DNA of 64,000 nucleotides from G965215045 sp965215045 (GCA_965215045.1 OZ244031.1:992001-1056000); one strand, 5' to 3'; counted from the stretch's first letter, positions 25,176 through 33,937 are shown. The notes: generated from the letters alone by a model not told the origin. Made by a program: numbers and translations.

Positions 25176-26165
25176 CTATGACTCGCCGGCACCGGCCGCA
25201 GAAGGCGACCGGGGGGTGCTTGTATCCCCTTCCGGGGCAGGCGCAGCGGGACGGGCGGGCGCAGCAGGACGGGCGGGCGCAGCAGGACGGGCGGGCGCAG
25301 CAGGGCGGGCGGGCACAGCAGACGGGGATGTCTCCGGCGGGGAAGACCCGGGCGAGTGCTCTTCCGGGGTGGATGGCACCGGCGCAAGCGCGGGCACCGC
25401 CGCCCCCGGTTCGGCCCGCTGCAGCACTTCTTCGGCCAGGGCCCGGTACGCCAGGGCACCGCTGCACTGCGGGTCATAGGACAGTGCCGGGGCACCGTAA
25501 CCCGGTGCTTCGGCAAGCCGCACATTGCGCGGGATCACCGTCTCAAACAGCCGCTCCCCGAAATGCGTGTGCAGTTCCCGGGACACCTCGTCCGCCAGGC
25601 GATTGTGCGCATAGAGCGTGCGCAACACGCCGATGATCGCAAGCCGCGGGTTCTGCTCCTGCAGCCTGTGCAGGGTTTCCATCAGGGTGCTGAGTCCTTC
25701 CAGGGCATAGTATTCGCATTGTACCGGCACAATGAGACCGTCGGCGGCCAGCATGGCATTCAGGGTCAGCACATTGAGTGCCGGCGGACAGTCGATGAGT
25801 ATGTAATCGTACGCCTCCCGCAGTGCCTCCAGGCGTTGTTTCAGGCGTATATGCCGGTCTTCCCGCTGCAGCAATTCCACCTCCGCCGCCGTCAGGCCGG
25901 GGTCCGTCGGCAGCAGCGCATAACCGCCCTCCGGGCTCTGCATCACCAGTTTCTGCGCCGGGGTCTCCGTGAGCAGCAACTCATAGCTGCCCCGCGGCAC
26001 TCGGCCACGTTCCAGGCCGCTGCCGGTACTCGCATTGCCCTGCGGGTCCAGGTCCAGCACCAGGACGCGCCGCTCGCACAAGACCAGGGCCGCCGCCAGG
26101 TTCAGCGTCGTGGTGGTCTTGCCCACCCCGCCCTTCTGGTTGGTGACTGCGTAGACGCGCGCCAT
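25176..26165 (-). CDS. parA: Chromosome partitioning ATPase ParA with long repetitive tail
   Basis: 329 residues. The first about 255 form a normal ParA/Soj ATPase: KGGVGKTTTTLNLAAAL (deviant Walker A) at 11-26, DLDPQGNAS near 38, IDCPPALNVLTLNA near 124. It drives ParB-parS movement after replication. The remaining about 75 residues are a Pro/Ala/Ser-rich tail not found in typical ParA (about 255-265 residues), including four or more copies of a PARPAA hexapeptide encoded by an 18-bp tandem repeat. The tail is probably disordered. It lies between rsmG (4 bases upstream) and parB. Confidence 0.93.
   Translation of the reverse strand: MARVYAVTNQKGGVGKTTTTLNLAAALVLCERRVLVLDLDPQGNASTGSGLERGRVPRGSYELLLTETPAQKLVMQSPEGGYALLPTDPGLTAAEVELLQREDRHIRLKQRLEALREAYDYILIDCPPALNVLTLNAMLAADGLIVPVQCEYYALEGLSTLMETLHRLQEQNPRLAIIGVLRTLYAHNRLADEVSRELHTHFGERLFETVIPRNVRLAEAPGYGAPALSYDPQCSGALAYRALAEEVLQRAEPGAAVPALAPVPSTPEEHSPGSSPPETSPSAVPARPAAPARPAAPARPAAPARPAAPAPEGDTSTPRSPSAAGAGES
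25241..25326. repeat. 18-bp tandem repeat in the parA 3' region
   Basis: Units starting at 25241, 25259, 25277, 25295 and a degenerate 25313 share the core GCGCAGCAGGACGGGCGG. On the coding (minus) strand each adds PARPAA to ParA. The period is a multiple of three, so unit gain or loss keeps the frame. Confidence 0.9.
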
Positions 26166-26168
26166 GGT

Positions 26169-26840
26169 TCAGGCCGGGGCGGGATGCCGACGCAACCGCA
26201 ACAGGCAGCGGCGACTCTTCTGGCCCGGCGTCTGCAGCGGCAGGGTTTCCAGCAATTCGAAACCCTCGGGCAGGACACGCAATTCTTCGGCGGGCACAGC
26301 ACCCTGGGGCAGCAGGAGTTCCGTGCCCGCATCGCACAGGTGGGCGACCGCTTTCAGCAGCCGTGACAGGGGCATCACCGCCCGCGCCATGAGCAGTTGG
26401 GGCGGCTCTGCGGGATGATATTCCTGCACCTGCGCCTGCACCACCTGCACGTTGTCCAGCCCGAGTTCCAAGCGTACCCGGGCGAGAAAACGGCAGCGGT
26501 TTGCCGAGCGGTCGAGCAGGCAGAAACTGCGTTCGGGACAGCGGATAGCCAGCGGAATACCCGGGGCCCCGCCGCCGCTGCCGACGTCGAGGACCCGCCG
26601 GGTGCCCGGGCGCATCTGCGGCAACAGGCCCAGGCTATCGAGCAACAGCCCGGAAATCATCTCTGCCGGAGTGTGCAGGGCACTGAGATTAAAACGCCGG
26701 TTCCATTTCTGCAGCAGCCCCAGGTAGCAGAGCATCTGCCGCGCCTGGGGGGCGGACAGCGCGAGCCCCATTTGCCGCGCACCCTCCTGCAACAGGGGGA
26801 GATGTTCCTGCACTTCACGGGCGCTGTGCCGCCCGTTCAC
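26169..26840 (-). CDS. rsmG: 16S rRNA m7G527 methyltransferase RsmG
   Basis: 223 residues from a GTG at 26840. RsmG methylates G527 in the 530 loop of 16S rRNA. The family blocks KWNRRFNLSALHTPAEMISGLLLDSL near 45-70 and the AdoMet motif VLDVGSGGGAPGIPLAI near 84-100 are intact, and LLDRSANRCRFL follows. It overlaps the end of mnmG by 26 bases, the common gidA-gidB arrangement at gammaproteobacterial origins. Confidence 0.95.
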   Translation of the reverse strand: MNGRHSAREVQEHLPLLQEGARQMGLALSAPQARQMLCYLGLLQKWNRRFNLSALHTPAEMISGLLLDSLGLLPQMRPGTRRVLDVGSGGGAPGIPLAIRCPERSFCLLDRSANRCRFLARVRLELGLDNVQVVQAQVQEYHPAEPPQLLMARAVMPLSRLLKAVAHLCDAGTELLLPQGAVPAEELRVLPEGFELLETLPLQTPGQKSRRCLLRLRRHPAPA

Positions 26841-28704
26841 CCGATTGTTTCCGGAGATGGATCAGCAACAGCGACAGGGCGGCCGGCGTCATGCCCTCGA
26901 TGCGCGACGCCTGTCCCAGGGTGCGCGGCCGGATTTCCATGAGCTTCTGGCACACCTCGGCGGACAACCCGCGCACCTCCCGGTACTCCAGGCATTCCGG
27001 CAAGCGGGCGTTTTCCCGCTTGTGCAGGGCGGCGATCTCCTGTTCCTGGCGGCGGATATAACCGGCATACTTGATCTGCGCCTCCACCTGCTGGGCCACC
27101 GGTCCCGGGGCGGTGCAACCGGCGTCGATCGCCTGCAGGTCCCGGTACTGCAACTCCGGGCGGCGCAGCAATTCATCCAGGTGCGTCTCCCGGCCCAGCG
27201 GCCGGGACAGCCGTTGTTCCAGGGCCCGGGCCGCCTCACTGCCCGGGCGAACCAGGATACCTCCCAGGCGCGCCTTCTCCCGCTCCACCGCCTCGCGCTT
27301 TGCACAAAAATGGCGCCAGCGCCGCTCTCCAACCAGGCCCAGGCGGCGCCCCTGTTCACACAGCCGCCAATCGGCATTGTCCTCACGCAAGAGCAGGCGA
27401 TATTCCGCGCGGCTGGTGAACATGCGATAGGGTTCCGTGACGCCGCGCGTGTTGAGATCATCGACCATCACCCCCAGGTACGCCTCATCACGGCGCGGTT
27501 GCCAGGGCGGCTCGTCACGCACGTACCGGGCGGCATTGCAACCGGCCAGCAGGCCCTGCGCCGCGGCCTCTTCGTATCCCGTGGTGCCATTGATCTGACC
27601 GGCAAAATACAGGCCCTGCAGGCAGCGGACGCCGAGTTCGGGCGAGAGATCGCGCGGGTCAAAATAATCGTACTCGATGGCGTAGCCGGGGCGCACGATC
27701 TGCGCATTCTCAAATCCCCGAATGGAATGGACGATCTGCTGCTGCACATCGAAAGGCAGGCTGGTGGAGATGCCGTTGGGATACAGTTCCAGGCTGTCCA
27801 GTCCCTCCGGCTCGATAAAGACCTGGTGCGAACTGCGGTCGGCAAAACGCACCACCTTGTCCTCGATCGACGGGCAGTAACGCGGCCCCCGGCCCTCGAT
27901 GCGGCCGCTGTACATGGGCGAGCGGTGCAGGTTGGCACGAATGATTTCGTGGGTGCGCTCAGAAGTGTGCGTGATGTAGCAGCTGCGCTGCGGCGGGTGC
28001 TGCCGCGGATCCCCCAGGAAGGACATCACCGGCCGCGGCGTATCGCCCGGTTGCCGGGTGAGACCGGCAAAGCGCACGGTGCGCGCATCCAGGCGCGGCG
28101 GCGTTCCGGTCTTCAGACGCCCGACCCGCAACGGCAGTTCGCGCAGACGCCGCGCCAGGGCGTGCACCGCGGGTGCCCCGGCGCGGCCCCCGTCCCGGCG
28201 TTTCTCGCCCACGTGGATCACGCCCCCCAGGAAAGTGCCGGCACAGAGCACCACCGCTCGAGCCTCTATACGCACCCCGCCATTCACCAGCACCCCGCAC
28301 ACCGTCTCCCCCCGCACCAGCAAGTCGTCGACCGCTCCCTGGAACAACGACAGCCGCGGGGCCTGTTGCACCGCCCGCTGGATCGCCGCGCGGTAGAGCA
28401 CGCGGTCCGTCTGCGCCCGGGTGGCGCGCACCGCGGGGCCCTTGCCGGCATTCAACACCCGGAAATGAATGCCGGCCGAGTCGGCGGCACAAGCCATCAC
28501 GCCGTCCAGGGCGTCGACCTCCCGCACCAGGTGACTCTTGCCGATACCGCCGATCGCGGGATTGCAGGACATCTGCCCGATCGTCTCCAGGCTGTGCGTG
28601 ACCAGCAGGGTGCGCCGTCCCATGCGGGCGGCTGCCAGGGCGGCCTCAACGCCGGCGTGACCGCCGCCGATCACCAACACCTCAAAAGAAAAATTCCGCG
28701 TCAT
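26815..28704 (-). CDS. mnmG: tRNA uridine 5-carboxymethylaminomethyl modification enzyme MnmG (GidA)
   Basis: 629 residues, identical in length to the E. coli enzyme, from the ATG at 28704 with GGAG about ten bases upstream. With MnmE it installs the cmnm5 group at U34 of several tRNAs. The FAD-binding start VLVIGGGHAGVEAALAAARMG, SCNPAIGGIGKSHLVREVDALDG (residues about 47-70) and the C-terminal MnmE-binding helical domain (LREIYDI-type region replaced here by MTPAALSLLLIHLR) are visible. It overlaps rsmG. The 443-base gap upstream holds a DnaA box. Confidence 0.96.
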   Translation of the reverse strand: MTRNFSFEVLVIGGGHAGVEAALAAARMGRRTLLVTHSLETIGQMSCNPAIGGIGKSHLVREVDALDGVMACAADSAGIHFRVLNAGKGPAVRATRAQTDRVLYRAAIQRAVQQAPRLSLFQGAVDDLLVRGETVCGVLVNGGVRIEARAVVLCAGTFLGGVIHVGEKRRDGGRAGAPAVHALARRLRELPLRVGRLKTGTPPRLDARTVRFAGLTRQPGDTPRPVMSFLGDPRQHPPQRSCYITHTSERTHEIIRANLHRSPMYSGRIEGRGPRYCPSIEDKVVRFADRSSHQVFIEPEGLDSLELYPNGISTSLPFDVQQQIVHSIRGFENAQIVRPGYAIEYDYFDPRDLSPELGVRCLQGLYFAGQINGTTGYEEAAAQGLLAGCNAARYVRDEPPWQPRRDEAYLGVMVDDLNTRGVTEPYRMFTSRAEYRLLLREDNADWRLCEQGRRLGLVGERRWRHFCAKREAVEREKARLGGILVRPGSEAARALEQRLSRPLGRETHLDELLRRPELQYRDLQAIDAGCTAPGPVAQQVEAQIKYAGYIRRQEQEIAALHKRENARLPECLEYREVRGLSAEVCQKLMEIRPRTLGQASRIEGMTPAALSLLLIHLRKQSGERAAQRP

Positions 28705-29147
28705 CGCCGGGTCGCTCCGGACAAGAAGAAAGCGAGCGGGCATTATAAAACGATTGTCCGGCACGGCACGCACCTAAGCCGGCGCGCCCCTGTGGAAAAG
28801 CCGCGCATTTCCTGCAGACAAAAAGGGGATGACCGCACCGCACCGTCCGACATTCCCAGCTGCATACACAGCCCTTCCGAAAACTATCCGCAAGCATGCC
28901 TGGCCCGGGGCGGACACCGGAACTACCGGCACCCCGCACCGCACGCCCTTTATGCACAGGCACGGGGTCGCACTACTACGATTACTTTTAACCGGCTATT
29001 TCCCCGTTGTTTTCTTAAGCTTCCCGTATAGATATCATCGGTTCTGTGGATAAATTCCGCGTTGTCAGCAAGAAAGCCCGCGCCGGCAAAACTGCGCCCG
29101 TTGGCACACCGCTGGCGGATGCCCGGGTGCGGTCTGCGGTGTCTCGC
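28705..29147. other. mnmG-mnmE intergenic region with DnaA box
   Basis: 443 bases without a gene. It contains an AT-rich segment at about 28975-29045, which may hold the mnmG promoter, a perfect DnaA box (29045-29053) and a near-match TGTGGAAAA at 28791-28799. In E. coli the origin lies next to gidA (mnmG), so this could be a secondary DnaA-binding or regulatory region. No ORF with a ribosome-binding site is convincing. Confidence 0.5.
29045..29053 (-). promoter_or_regulatory. Perfect DnaA box upstream of mnmG
   Basis: TTATCCACA on the minus strand (TGTGGATAA on the plus strand). It is located just after the mnmE stop and about 340 bases upstream of the mnmG start. Confidence 0.7.
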
Positions 29148-30557
29148 TTATTTACCGATACAAAAGCGCCGAAAAATATCGTCCAGCAGTTTCTCATCGC
29201 TGACTGCCCCGGTGATCTCACAGAGTTGCAGTCGGGCCTGGCGCAATGCCTCGGCCAGCAGTTCGGCGGCACCGGCGCGCCGGAAATCAGCCAGCCCCTG
29301 CAACAGCAGGTGCCGGCTGTCGCCCAGGGCTTGCAGGTGCCGGCGCCGGGCACTGAAGGCGCCGCTTGTACCGGTGTCCGGAAGGGCCAGTTCGCGCAGC
29401 CGTTCGCGCAGCAGCTCGAGCCCTTCACCGCCCAGGGCGGACATCCGGATAACCGTGTCCGCCCCGCACCGGCTGCGTTTTGCCGGCTTTCCGTGCAGGT
29501 CGCACTTGTTGTCGAGCAGCGTGCGCTGTGCCGGGACGCCGGGCAATTCATCGTCTGCTGCGGGCTTCGCCCCCCGGTATTCCCGCACCAGCAGCAGGTG
29601 ATCCGCCTGGGCGGCACTGTGGCGGGCGCGCCGAATGCCCTCCCGCTCCACTGCCCCGGCGTCCGGGCGCAACCCCGCGGTGTCCGCGAGCAGCACGGGA
29701 ATGCCGGCGACCAACACCTCTTCGCACACCACGTCGCGCGTGGTGCCCGGCTCTTCGCTGACGATGGCGACCTCCCGTTCCGCCAATGCATTGAGCAGCG
29801 TGGACTTGCCGGTGTTCGGGGCCCCGGTGATCACGACCCGCAGGCCCTCCCGCAGGCGGCTGCCGCGCCGCGCGCTTTGCAACACGGCGCGCAAATCCCG
29901 CAGCAGGCCCTGGGCATCCCGGACCAGGGCCTCGTGGTTTTCCCGCGGCACATCCTCTTCCTGGGCGAAGTCGATGCCGGCTTCCACCCGGGCCCGCAGT
30001 TCGTCCACGGCGTCAACCAGTTGTTGCACCCGCCGGGAGAATTCTCCCTGCAGGGAATGCAGGGCACTCTGCGCCGCCTGCCGGCTGCCGCTTTCCACCA
30101 GGTCGGCAATGGCCTCCGCCTGGGCCAGGTCCAGCTTGCCGTTCAGGAAGGCGCGCTCGGAAAATTCCCCGGGCCGCGCCGGCCGGGCACCGCTGTTGCA
30201 CAGGGCTTCCATGAGCAGTTCCAGCACCACCGGGCTGCCGTGGGCGTGCAGTTCCAGCACGTCCTCGCCGGTAAAAGAGTGCGGGGCCGGGAAAAACAGG
30301 GCGATGCCGCGGTCGATGAGCCGTTGTGAGTCAGTGCCGCGAAAACTGCAGTAATGCGCGGTCCTGGGCGGCGGCAGCTCTCCCAGCAGGGCGCGGCACA
30401 GGGCCGGCGTCCCCGCTCCGGAGACGCGCACGATGCCGATACCGCCCCGCCCCGGGGGAGTGGCGATGCCGGCGATGGTGGCGTCTTGCGCCGCCTCCCG
30501 GCCGCTGGCCGTGGCTTGCGCGCTGCGTGTTGCGGCCGTCCGGGAGGAAGAAGGCAT
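29148..30557 (-). CDS. mnmE: tRNA modification GTPase MnmE
   Basis: 469 residues. Domains: TrmE N-terminal formyl-THF-binding domain (IAGIATPPGRGGIGIVRVSG from about 28), helical region, G domain with G1 GAPNTGKS near 234, GTTRD (G2), DTAG (G3) and NKCD (G4), and the conserved C-terminal FCIGK with its essential Cys. The N-terminus is about 25 residues longer than usual (low-complexity Ser/Ala/Arg), but no other in-frame start exists before the conserved region. It begins seven bases after yidC ends. Confidence 0.95.
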   Translation of the reverse strand: MPSSSRTAATRSAQATASGREAAQDATIAGIATPPGRGGIGIVRVSGAGTPALCRALLGELPPPRTAHYCSFRGTDSQRLIDRGIALFFPAPHSFTGEDVLELHAHGSPVVLELLMEALCNSGARPARPGEFSERAFLNGKLDLAQAEAIADLVESGSRQAAQSALHSLQGEFSRRVQQLVDAVDELRARVEAGIDFAQEEDVPRENHEALVRDAQGLLRDLRAVLQSARRGSRLREGLRVVITGAPNTGKSTLLNALAEREVAIVSEEPGTTRDVVCEEVLVAGIPVLLADTAGLRPDAGAVEREGIRRARHSAAQADHLLLVREYRGAKPAADDELPGVPAQRTLLDNKCDLHGKPAKRSRCGADTVIRMSALGGEGLELLRERLRELALPDTGTSGAFSARRRHLQALGDSRHLLLQGLADFRRAGAAELLAEALRQARLQLCEITGAVSDEKLLDDIFRRFCIGK

Positions 30558-30564
30558 CGCCGGT

Positions 30565-32304
30565 TCAGGTGGCGGCTGCGGCTGCGCTGCGCTCGACCTG
30601 CCGGTTGATCCACCATTGCTGCAGGATGGACAGCAGGCTGTTGACCAGCCAGTACAAGACCAGGCCGGCGGGGAAGAACAGGAAGAAGAAAGTGAATATC
30701 ACGGGCAGCCATTGCATGATGCGCGCCTGCATGGGGTCGGGGGGCGGCGGGTTCAGTTTTTGTTGCACGAACATCGAGACGCCCATCAGCAGGGGCAGAA
30801 CGAACCAGGGGTCCATCTGCGAGAGATCGCGGATCCAACCGACAAAAGGTGCGTGCCGCAGTTCCACGCTCTCCAGCAGTACCCAGTACAGGGCGAGGAA
30901 CACGGGCATCTGTAACAGGATCGGCAGGCAGCCCCCCATCGGGTTGATTTTTTCCTTGCGGTACAGCTGCATGAGTTCGACTGACATTTTTTGTCGATCC
31001 GAGGAATAGCGCTCGCGCAACTCGTTCACCTTGGGTTGCAGGCTGCGCATGCGCGCCATCGAACGATAGCCGATGTTGGACAGGGGATAGAACAACAGCT
31101 TGACCAACAGGGTCAGGAAAATGATCGCCCAGCCCCAGTTGCCCAGCAGAGCGTGCAGCCATTGCAGCACTTCAAACAGGGGTTGCGAAATAAAAAACAG
31201 GAAACCGTAGTCCACGGTCAGCTCCAGGCCCGGGGCGAGTTGCCGCAAGACGTCCTGGTCCTTGGGGCCGGCATAGAGCCTGATGCGTGCCTCGATGCTC
31301 TCCCCGGGTGCCGCCCGCAACGGGGCCGAAGTGAGACCGGCATAAGCGCGGCCCGCCCCGGGTGCAAAACTGGCGCGGTAGCGATTGACGGTTTCGGCAG
31401 CGGGGATCCATGCCGCCACGAAATAATGTTGCACCAGGGCGATCCAGCCTCCCCGCAGGTCGCGCTGGTAATCCGACTTGCGCAAGTCGTCGAAGTCCAA
31501 CTTTTTATAGCGTTTCTCCGGCGTGTGCAGAGCCGCCCCCAGGAAGGAACGCGGTGCGAAAAAGGCCTCCTCGGTGTACGGGTCCGCACTTTCGTCGCGC
31601 TTGAACTGCGAGAACATGTTGGCGCGCCAGGCGTCGCGCCCCTGGTTGTCGATGCGGTAACCGATTTCAAAATGGTATGCGCCGCGGTGCAGGAGAAAGA
31701 ATTTCTGAATGCGCACGCCCCCCGGGCTGAGAAAATCCAGTTCGATGCGCAGGGAGTCTGCCCCGTCTTCCATGCGGTAACTGCGCGCCCGGGCCCGGTA
31801 CAGGGGCCGGGAGTCCGGGCGATCCACGCCGTCTTCCCCGATCAAACCACTCTGGGCGATGTATTCGCGGTACGCTTCTTCTTCCAGCAGCGGGTACGGA
31901 GTCTGCGGCGTTTTCAAAGAGACCGGGTGCCGCGGCAGGGACAGGTGCACGATGTCTCCGCCGCGCAAGTCGATTTCCAGGTGCAGCGTATCGGTGAACA
32001 CCTGCACCAGGTTTTCGCGTGGTCGCTGCCGGGGTGCCGCCGGCGCATCGCTGTTCTCTTCGCCCGCCGCCGTCCAGGCCTCGGGAATTTCACCGGCTTC
32101 TGCCGGGCGTTCGGGAAAATCTTCCCGGGGCGTCCCCGGGGCGTCGCTCCCGGACGGCGTCACCGGCGCCGGCGTCACAGAAGAAATTTGCGTCCGGTAT
32201 TCACCGCGAAACACCATCCATTCCTGCAATAACAAGATGAAGACCAGCAGGATGCCGCCCAGCAGAACACCGCGGCCGAGATTCCAGGGGACGGCGTTTT
32301 TCAT
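30565..32304 (-). CDS. yidC: Membrane protein insertase YidC
   Basis: 579 residues. An N-terminal membrane anchor (about 11-30), a large periplasmic domain (about 60-350) with IDLRGGDIVHLSL and beta-rich segments, and five C-terminal spans including WGWAIIFLTLLVKLLFYPLS and the GGCLPILLQMPVFLALYWVL block. YidC inserts and folds inner-membrane proteins alone or with SecYEG. The order rpmH-rnpA-yidD-yidC-mnmE is the conserved origin operon. The linker after the anchor is Pro/Ser/Glu rich. Confidence 0.96.
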   Translation of the reverse strand: MKNAVPWNLGRGVLLGGILLVFILLLQEWMVFRGEYRTQISSVTPAPVTPSGSDAPGTPREDFPERPAEAGEIPEAWTAAGEENSDAPAAPRQRPRENLVQVFTDTLHLEIDLRGGDIVHLSLPRHPVSLKTPQTPYPLLEEEAYREYIAQSGLIGEDGVDRPDSRPLYRARARSYRMEDGADSLRIELDFLSPGGVRIQKFFLLHRGAYHFEIGYRIDNQGRDAWRANMFSQFKRDESADPYTEEAFFAPRSFLGAALHTPEKRYKKLDFDDLRKSDYQRDLRGGWIALVQHYFVAAWIPAAETVNRYRASFAPGAGRAYAGLTSAPLRAAPGESIEARIRLYAGPKDQDVLRQLAPGLELTVDYGFLFFISQPLFEVLQWLHALLGNWGWAIIFLTLLVKLLFYPLSNIGYRSMARMRSLQPKVNELRERYSSDRQKMSVELMQLYRKEKINPMGGCLPILLQMPVFLALYWVLLESVELRHAPFVGWIRDLSQMDPWFVLPLLMGVSMFVQQKLNPPPPDPMQARIMQWLPVIFTFFFLFFPAGLVLYWLVNSLLSILQQWWINRQVERSAAAAAT

Positions 32305-32307
32305 GCT

Positions 32308-32517
32308 TCAGGGTGCCGGGTCCCAGCCCCCGGGATGCCAGGGGTGGCAACGCAAAATTCTGCGCAGGGCCAGGCCGCTGCCGCGCCAGGTGCCATGGCG
32401 GCGGATCACCTGTTCGGCATAACAAGAACAGCTCGGCGTAAAACGACAACACGGGCCGAGCAGCGGACTCAGCAGCAGTTGGTGCGCTTTAATCAGAAGC
32501 AGGAGGCATGCGCGCAT
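32308..32517 (-). CDS. yidD: Membrane protein insertion efficiency factor YidD
   Basis: 69 residues. Family pattern: LLLLIKAHQLLLSPLLGPCCRFTPSCSCYAEQ, then a basic RRHGTWRGSGLALRRILRCHPW and a GGWDP end. It is a small amphipathic protein that helps YidC insert proteins. ATG at 32517, overlapping rnpA by 29 bases, a known arrangement; the yidC start is three bases beyond its stop. Confidence 0.93.
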   Translation of the reverse strand: MRACLLLLIKAHQLLLSPLLGPCCRFTPSCSCYAEQVIRRHGTWRGSGLALRRILRCHPWHPGGWDPAP

Positions 32518-32887
32518 CGGCACAGGTTTTTGCAGATTCGTTTTCTTGTTGCAGCTGTCGCCACAGGAAATCCAGGTCCTGGAAAATTTTCCGGTTGCTG
32601 CGCGCCTTGATTTCCCCGCGCACCAGGACGACCAGGTCGACGCCGGGCACAGTGTGTGCACGGCTGCGAAACGATTCGCGCACCAGGCGCTTGATGCGGC
32701 TGCGCTGCACGGAGAGGGCCGTTTTTTTTTTGCCGACCACGACTCCCAGGCGCGCGTATTGTAATTGGTTGGCGCGGGCAAAAAAAATCAGGGCGGCGCG
32801 GGCGATGCGCAACTCGGGATGTTGCAGGACGCGATTGAAATCATTGCTGGCGCAGATGCGCGCCCGTTGCGGGAGACGAGCGGACAT
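32489..32887 (-). CDS. rnpA: Ribonuclease P protein component
   Basis: 132 residues, basic. RnpA is the protein cofactor of RNase P for tRNA 5' maturation. The signature RNR-type segment appears as SVQRSRIKRLVRESFRS near 59-75, after the ARLGVVVGKKKTAL strand. It lies between rpmH (56 bases upstream) and yidD (overlapping). Confidence 0.94.
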   Translation of the reverse strand: MSARLPQRARICASNDFNRVLQHPELRIARAALIFFARANQLQYARLGVVVGKKKTALSVQRSRIKRLVRESFRSRAHTVPGVDLVVLVRGEIKARSNRKIFQDLDFLWRQLQQENESAKTCADARMPPASD

Positions 32888-32943
32888 CCAGGTTTTCTAT
32901 CTGCGCCGTCCGGGAGCGAGGCGGACGCGGAGTTGCGCCCGTT

Positions 32944-33078
32944 TCAGCGGCTCAACCGGGTGCGCGCTTTGCGCCGGCGACGGTTGATGATCATGCGCCC
33001 GCTTCGGGTTGCCATGCGCGCCCGGAAACCATGTCTGCGTTTGCGTTTGATCACGCTGGGCTGGCAGGTGCGCTTCAT
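32944..33078 (-). CDS. rpmH: 50S ribosomal protein L34
   Basis: 44 residues: MKRTCQPSVIKRKRRHGF, then RARMATRSGRMIINRRRRKAR, the invariant L34 pattern (Cys replaces the usual Phe/Tyr at position 5). ATG at 33078 with a weak GGAA site. It leads the leftward rpmH-rnpA-yidD-yidC-mnmE operon at the left border of oriC. Confidence 0.96.
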   Translation of the reverse strand: MKRTCQPSVIKRKRRHGFRARMATRSGRMIINRRRRKARTRLSR

Positions 33079-33120
33079 GATGCGTGGTTCCAGGCAGGCG
33101 GGGCGATAAGAAGGGGGCGT

Positions 33121-33126
33121 ATTATA
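33121..33126 (-). promoter_or_regulatory. -10 element for rpmH operon
   Basis: A perfect TATAAT on the minus strand lies 43 bases upstream of the rpmH start. No good -35 is seen at 17 bases; the sequence there falls inside the 36-bp repeat array. Confidence 0.5.
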
Positions 33127-33139
33127 CGGCAATAAAAAT

Positions 33140-33345
33140 TCTGCGGGCGCACCACACATCGAGGACAAACAAGACTCCGCGGGCAAACCACATAGTCGGA
33201 ACAACCAACACTCTGCGGGCAAACCACACACCGAGGACACACACTACTCTGCGGGCGCCCGTACACACCGGGGACAAACACTACTGCGGGCGCACCACAC
33301 ACCGGGGCCAGCACAACACTACTCCGCGGGCTCCCGGCACGCTGC
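33140..33345. repeat. 36-bp tandem array in the oriC region (about 5.5 units)
   Basis: The core GCGGGC recurs at 33143, 33179, 33215, 33251, 33286 and 33326, giving periods of 36, 36, 36, 35 and 40. The unit resembles CTGCGGGCGCACCACACACC followed by GAGGACAAACACTA. Units differ by several bases. There are no unique spacers, so it is a minisatellite, not CRISPR. It lies between the rpmH promoter and the 80-bp array. Confidence 0.88.
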
Positions 33346-33380
33346 GCCGGCCGGAAAAATTCATCACCGGGCGTTGTGTT

Positions 33381-33740
33381 TTTTTGTCGTCGGCCGCGAT
33401 TGATTCGAGATGTGTGCGCCGGTTTTAAAAGCATGGTTTTGCCGCCTGGCGTGCCCGTATTTTTTGTCGTCGGCCGCGATTGATTCGAGATGTGCGCACC
33501 GGTTTTTAAAGCATGGTTTTACCGTCTGGCGTGCCCGTATTTTTTGTCGTCGGCCGCGATTGATTCGAGATGTGCGCGCCGGTTTTTAAAGCATGGTTTT
33601 GCCGCCTGGCGTGCCCGTATTTTTTGTCATCGGTCGCGATTGATTCGAGATGTGCGCGCCGGTTTTAAAAGCATGGTTTTGCCGCCTGGCGTGCCCGTAT
33701 TTTTTGTCGTCGGCCGCGGTTGATTCGAGATGTGCGCACC
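33381..33740. repeat. 80-bp tandem array in the oriC region (4.5 units)
   Basis: TTTTTGTCGTCGGCCGCGAT begins at 33381, 33461, 33541, 33621 (two changes) and 33701, so the period is exactly 80. Each unit continues TGATTCGAGATGTGCGC, an AT-rich GGTTTTAAAAGCATGGTTTT block and GCCGCCTGGCGTGCCCGTA. Copies are more than 90 percent identical by eye. The period is not a multiple of three and no stable frame crosses it, so it is non-coding. It lies 260 bases from the nearest DnaA boxes. Confidence 0.95.
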
Positions 33741-33937
33741 AGTTTTTTAAAACGAGCCCCGTTATCCGCTGCGACTGTTTCCTTTGTCGGTGCAAGGTCT
33801 GCACCGCACACCGCACCTCGTGCGCCACCTGCACACCCTGCGACGGGACAGCACACTATGTCGCTTTGAACAGCGGCAACACGAGCCGCCGGGGGGCACC
33901 ACACGGCCGCATAAACCGGCCTATATGTTCCCAGGGC

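Noticed and set aside
33490..33723. Coding sequence across the 80-bp array
   Set aside because: The period is not a multiple of three and the frame only repeats by chance; no ribosome-binding site.
33140..33740. CRISPR array
   Set aside because: The units are tandem with no unique spacers, and no cas genes are nearby. Periods of 36 and 80 bp with internal variation fit minisatellites.
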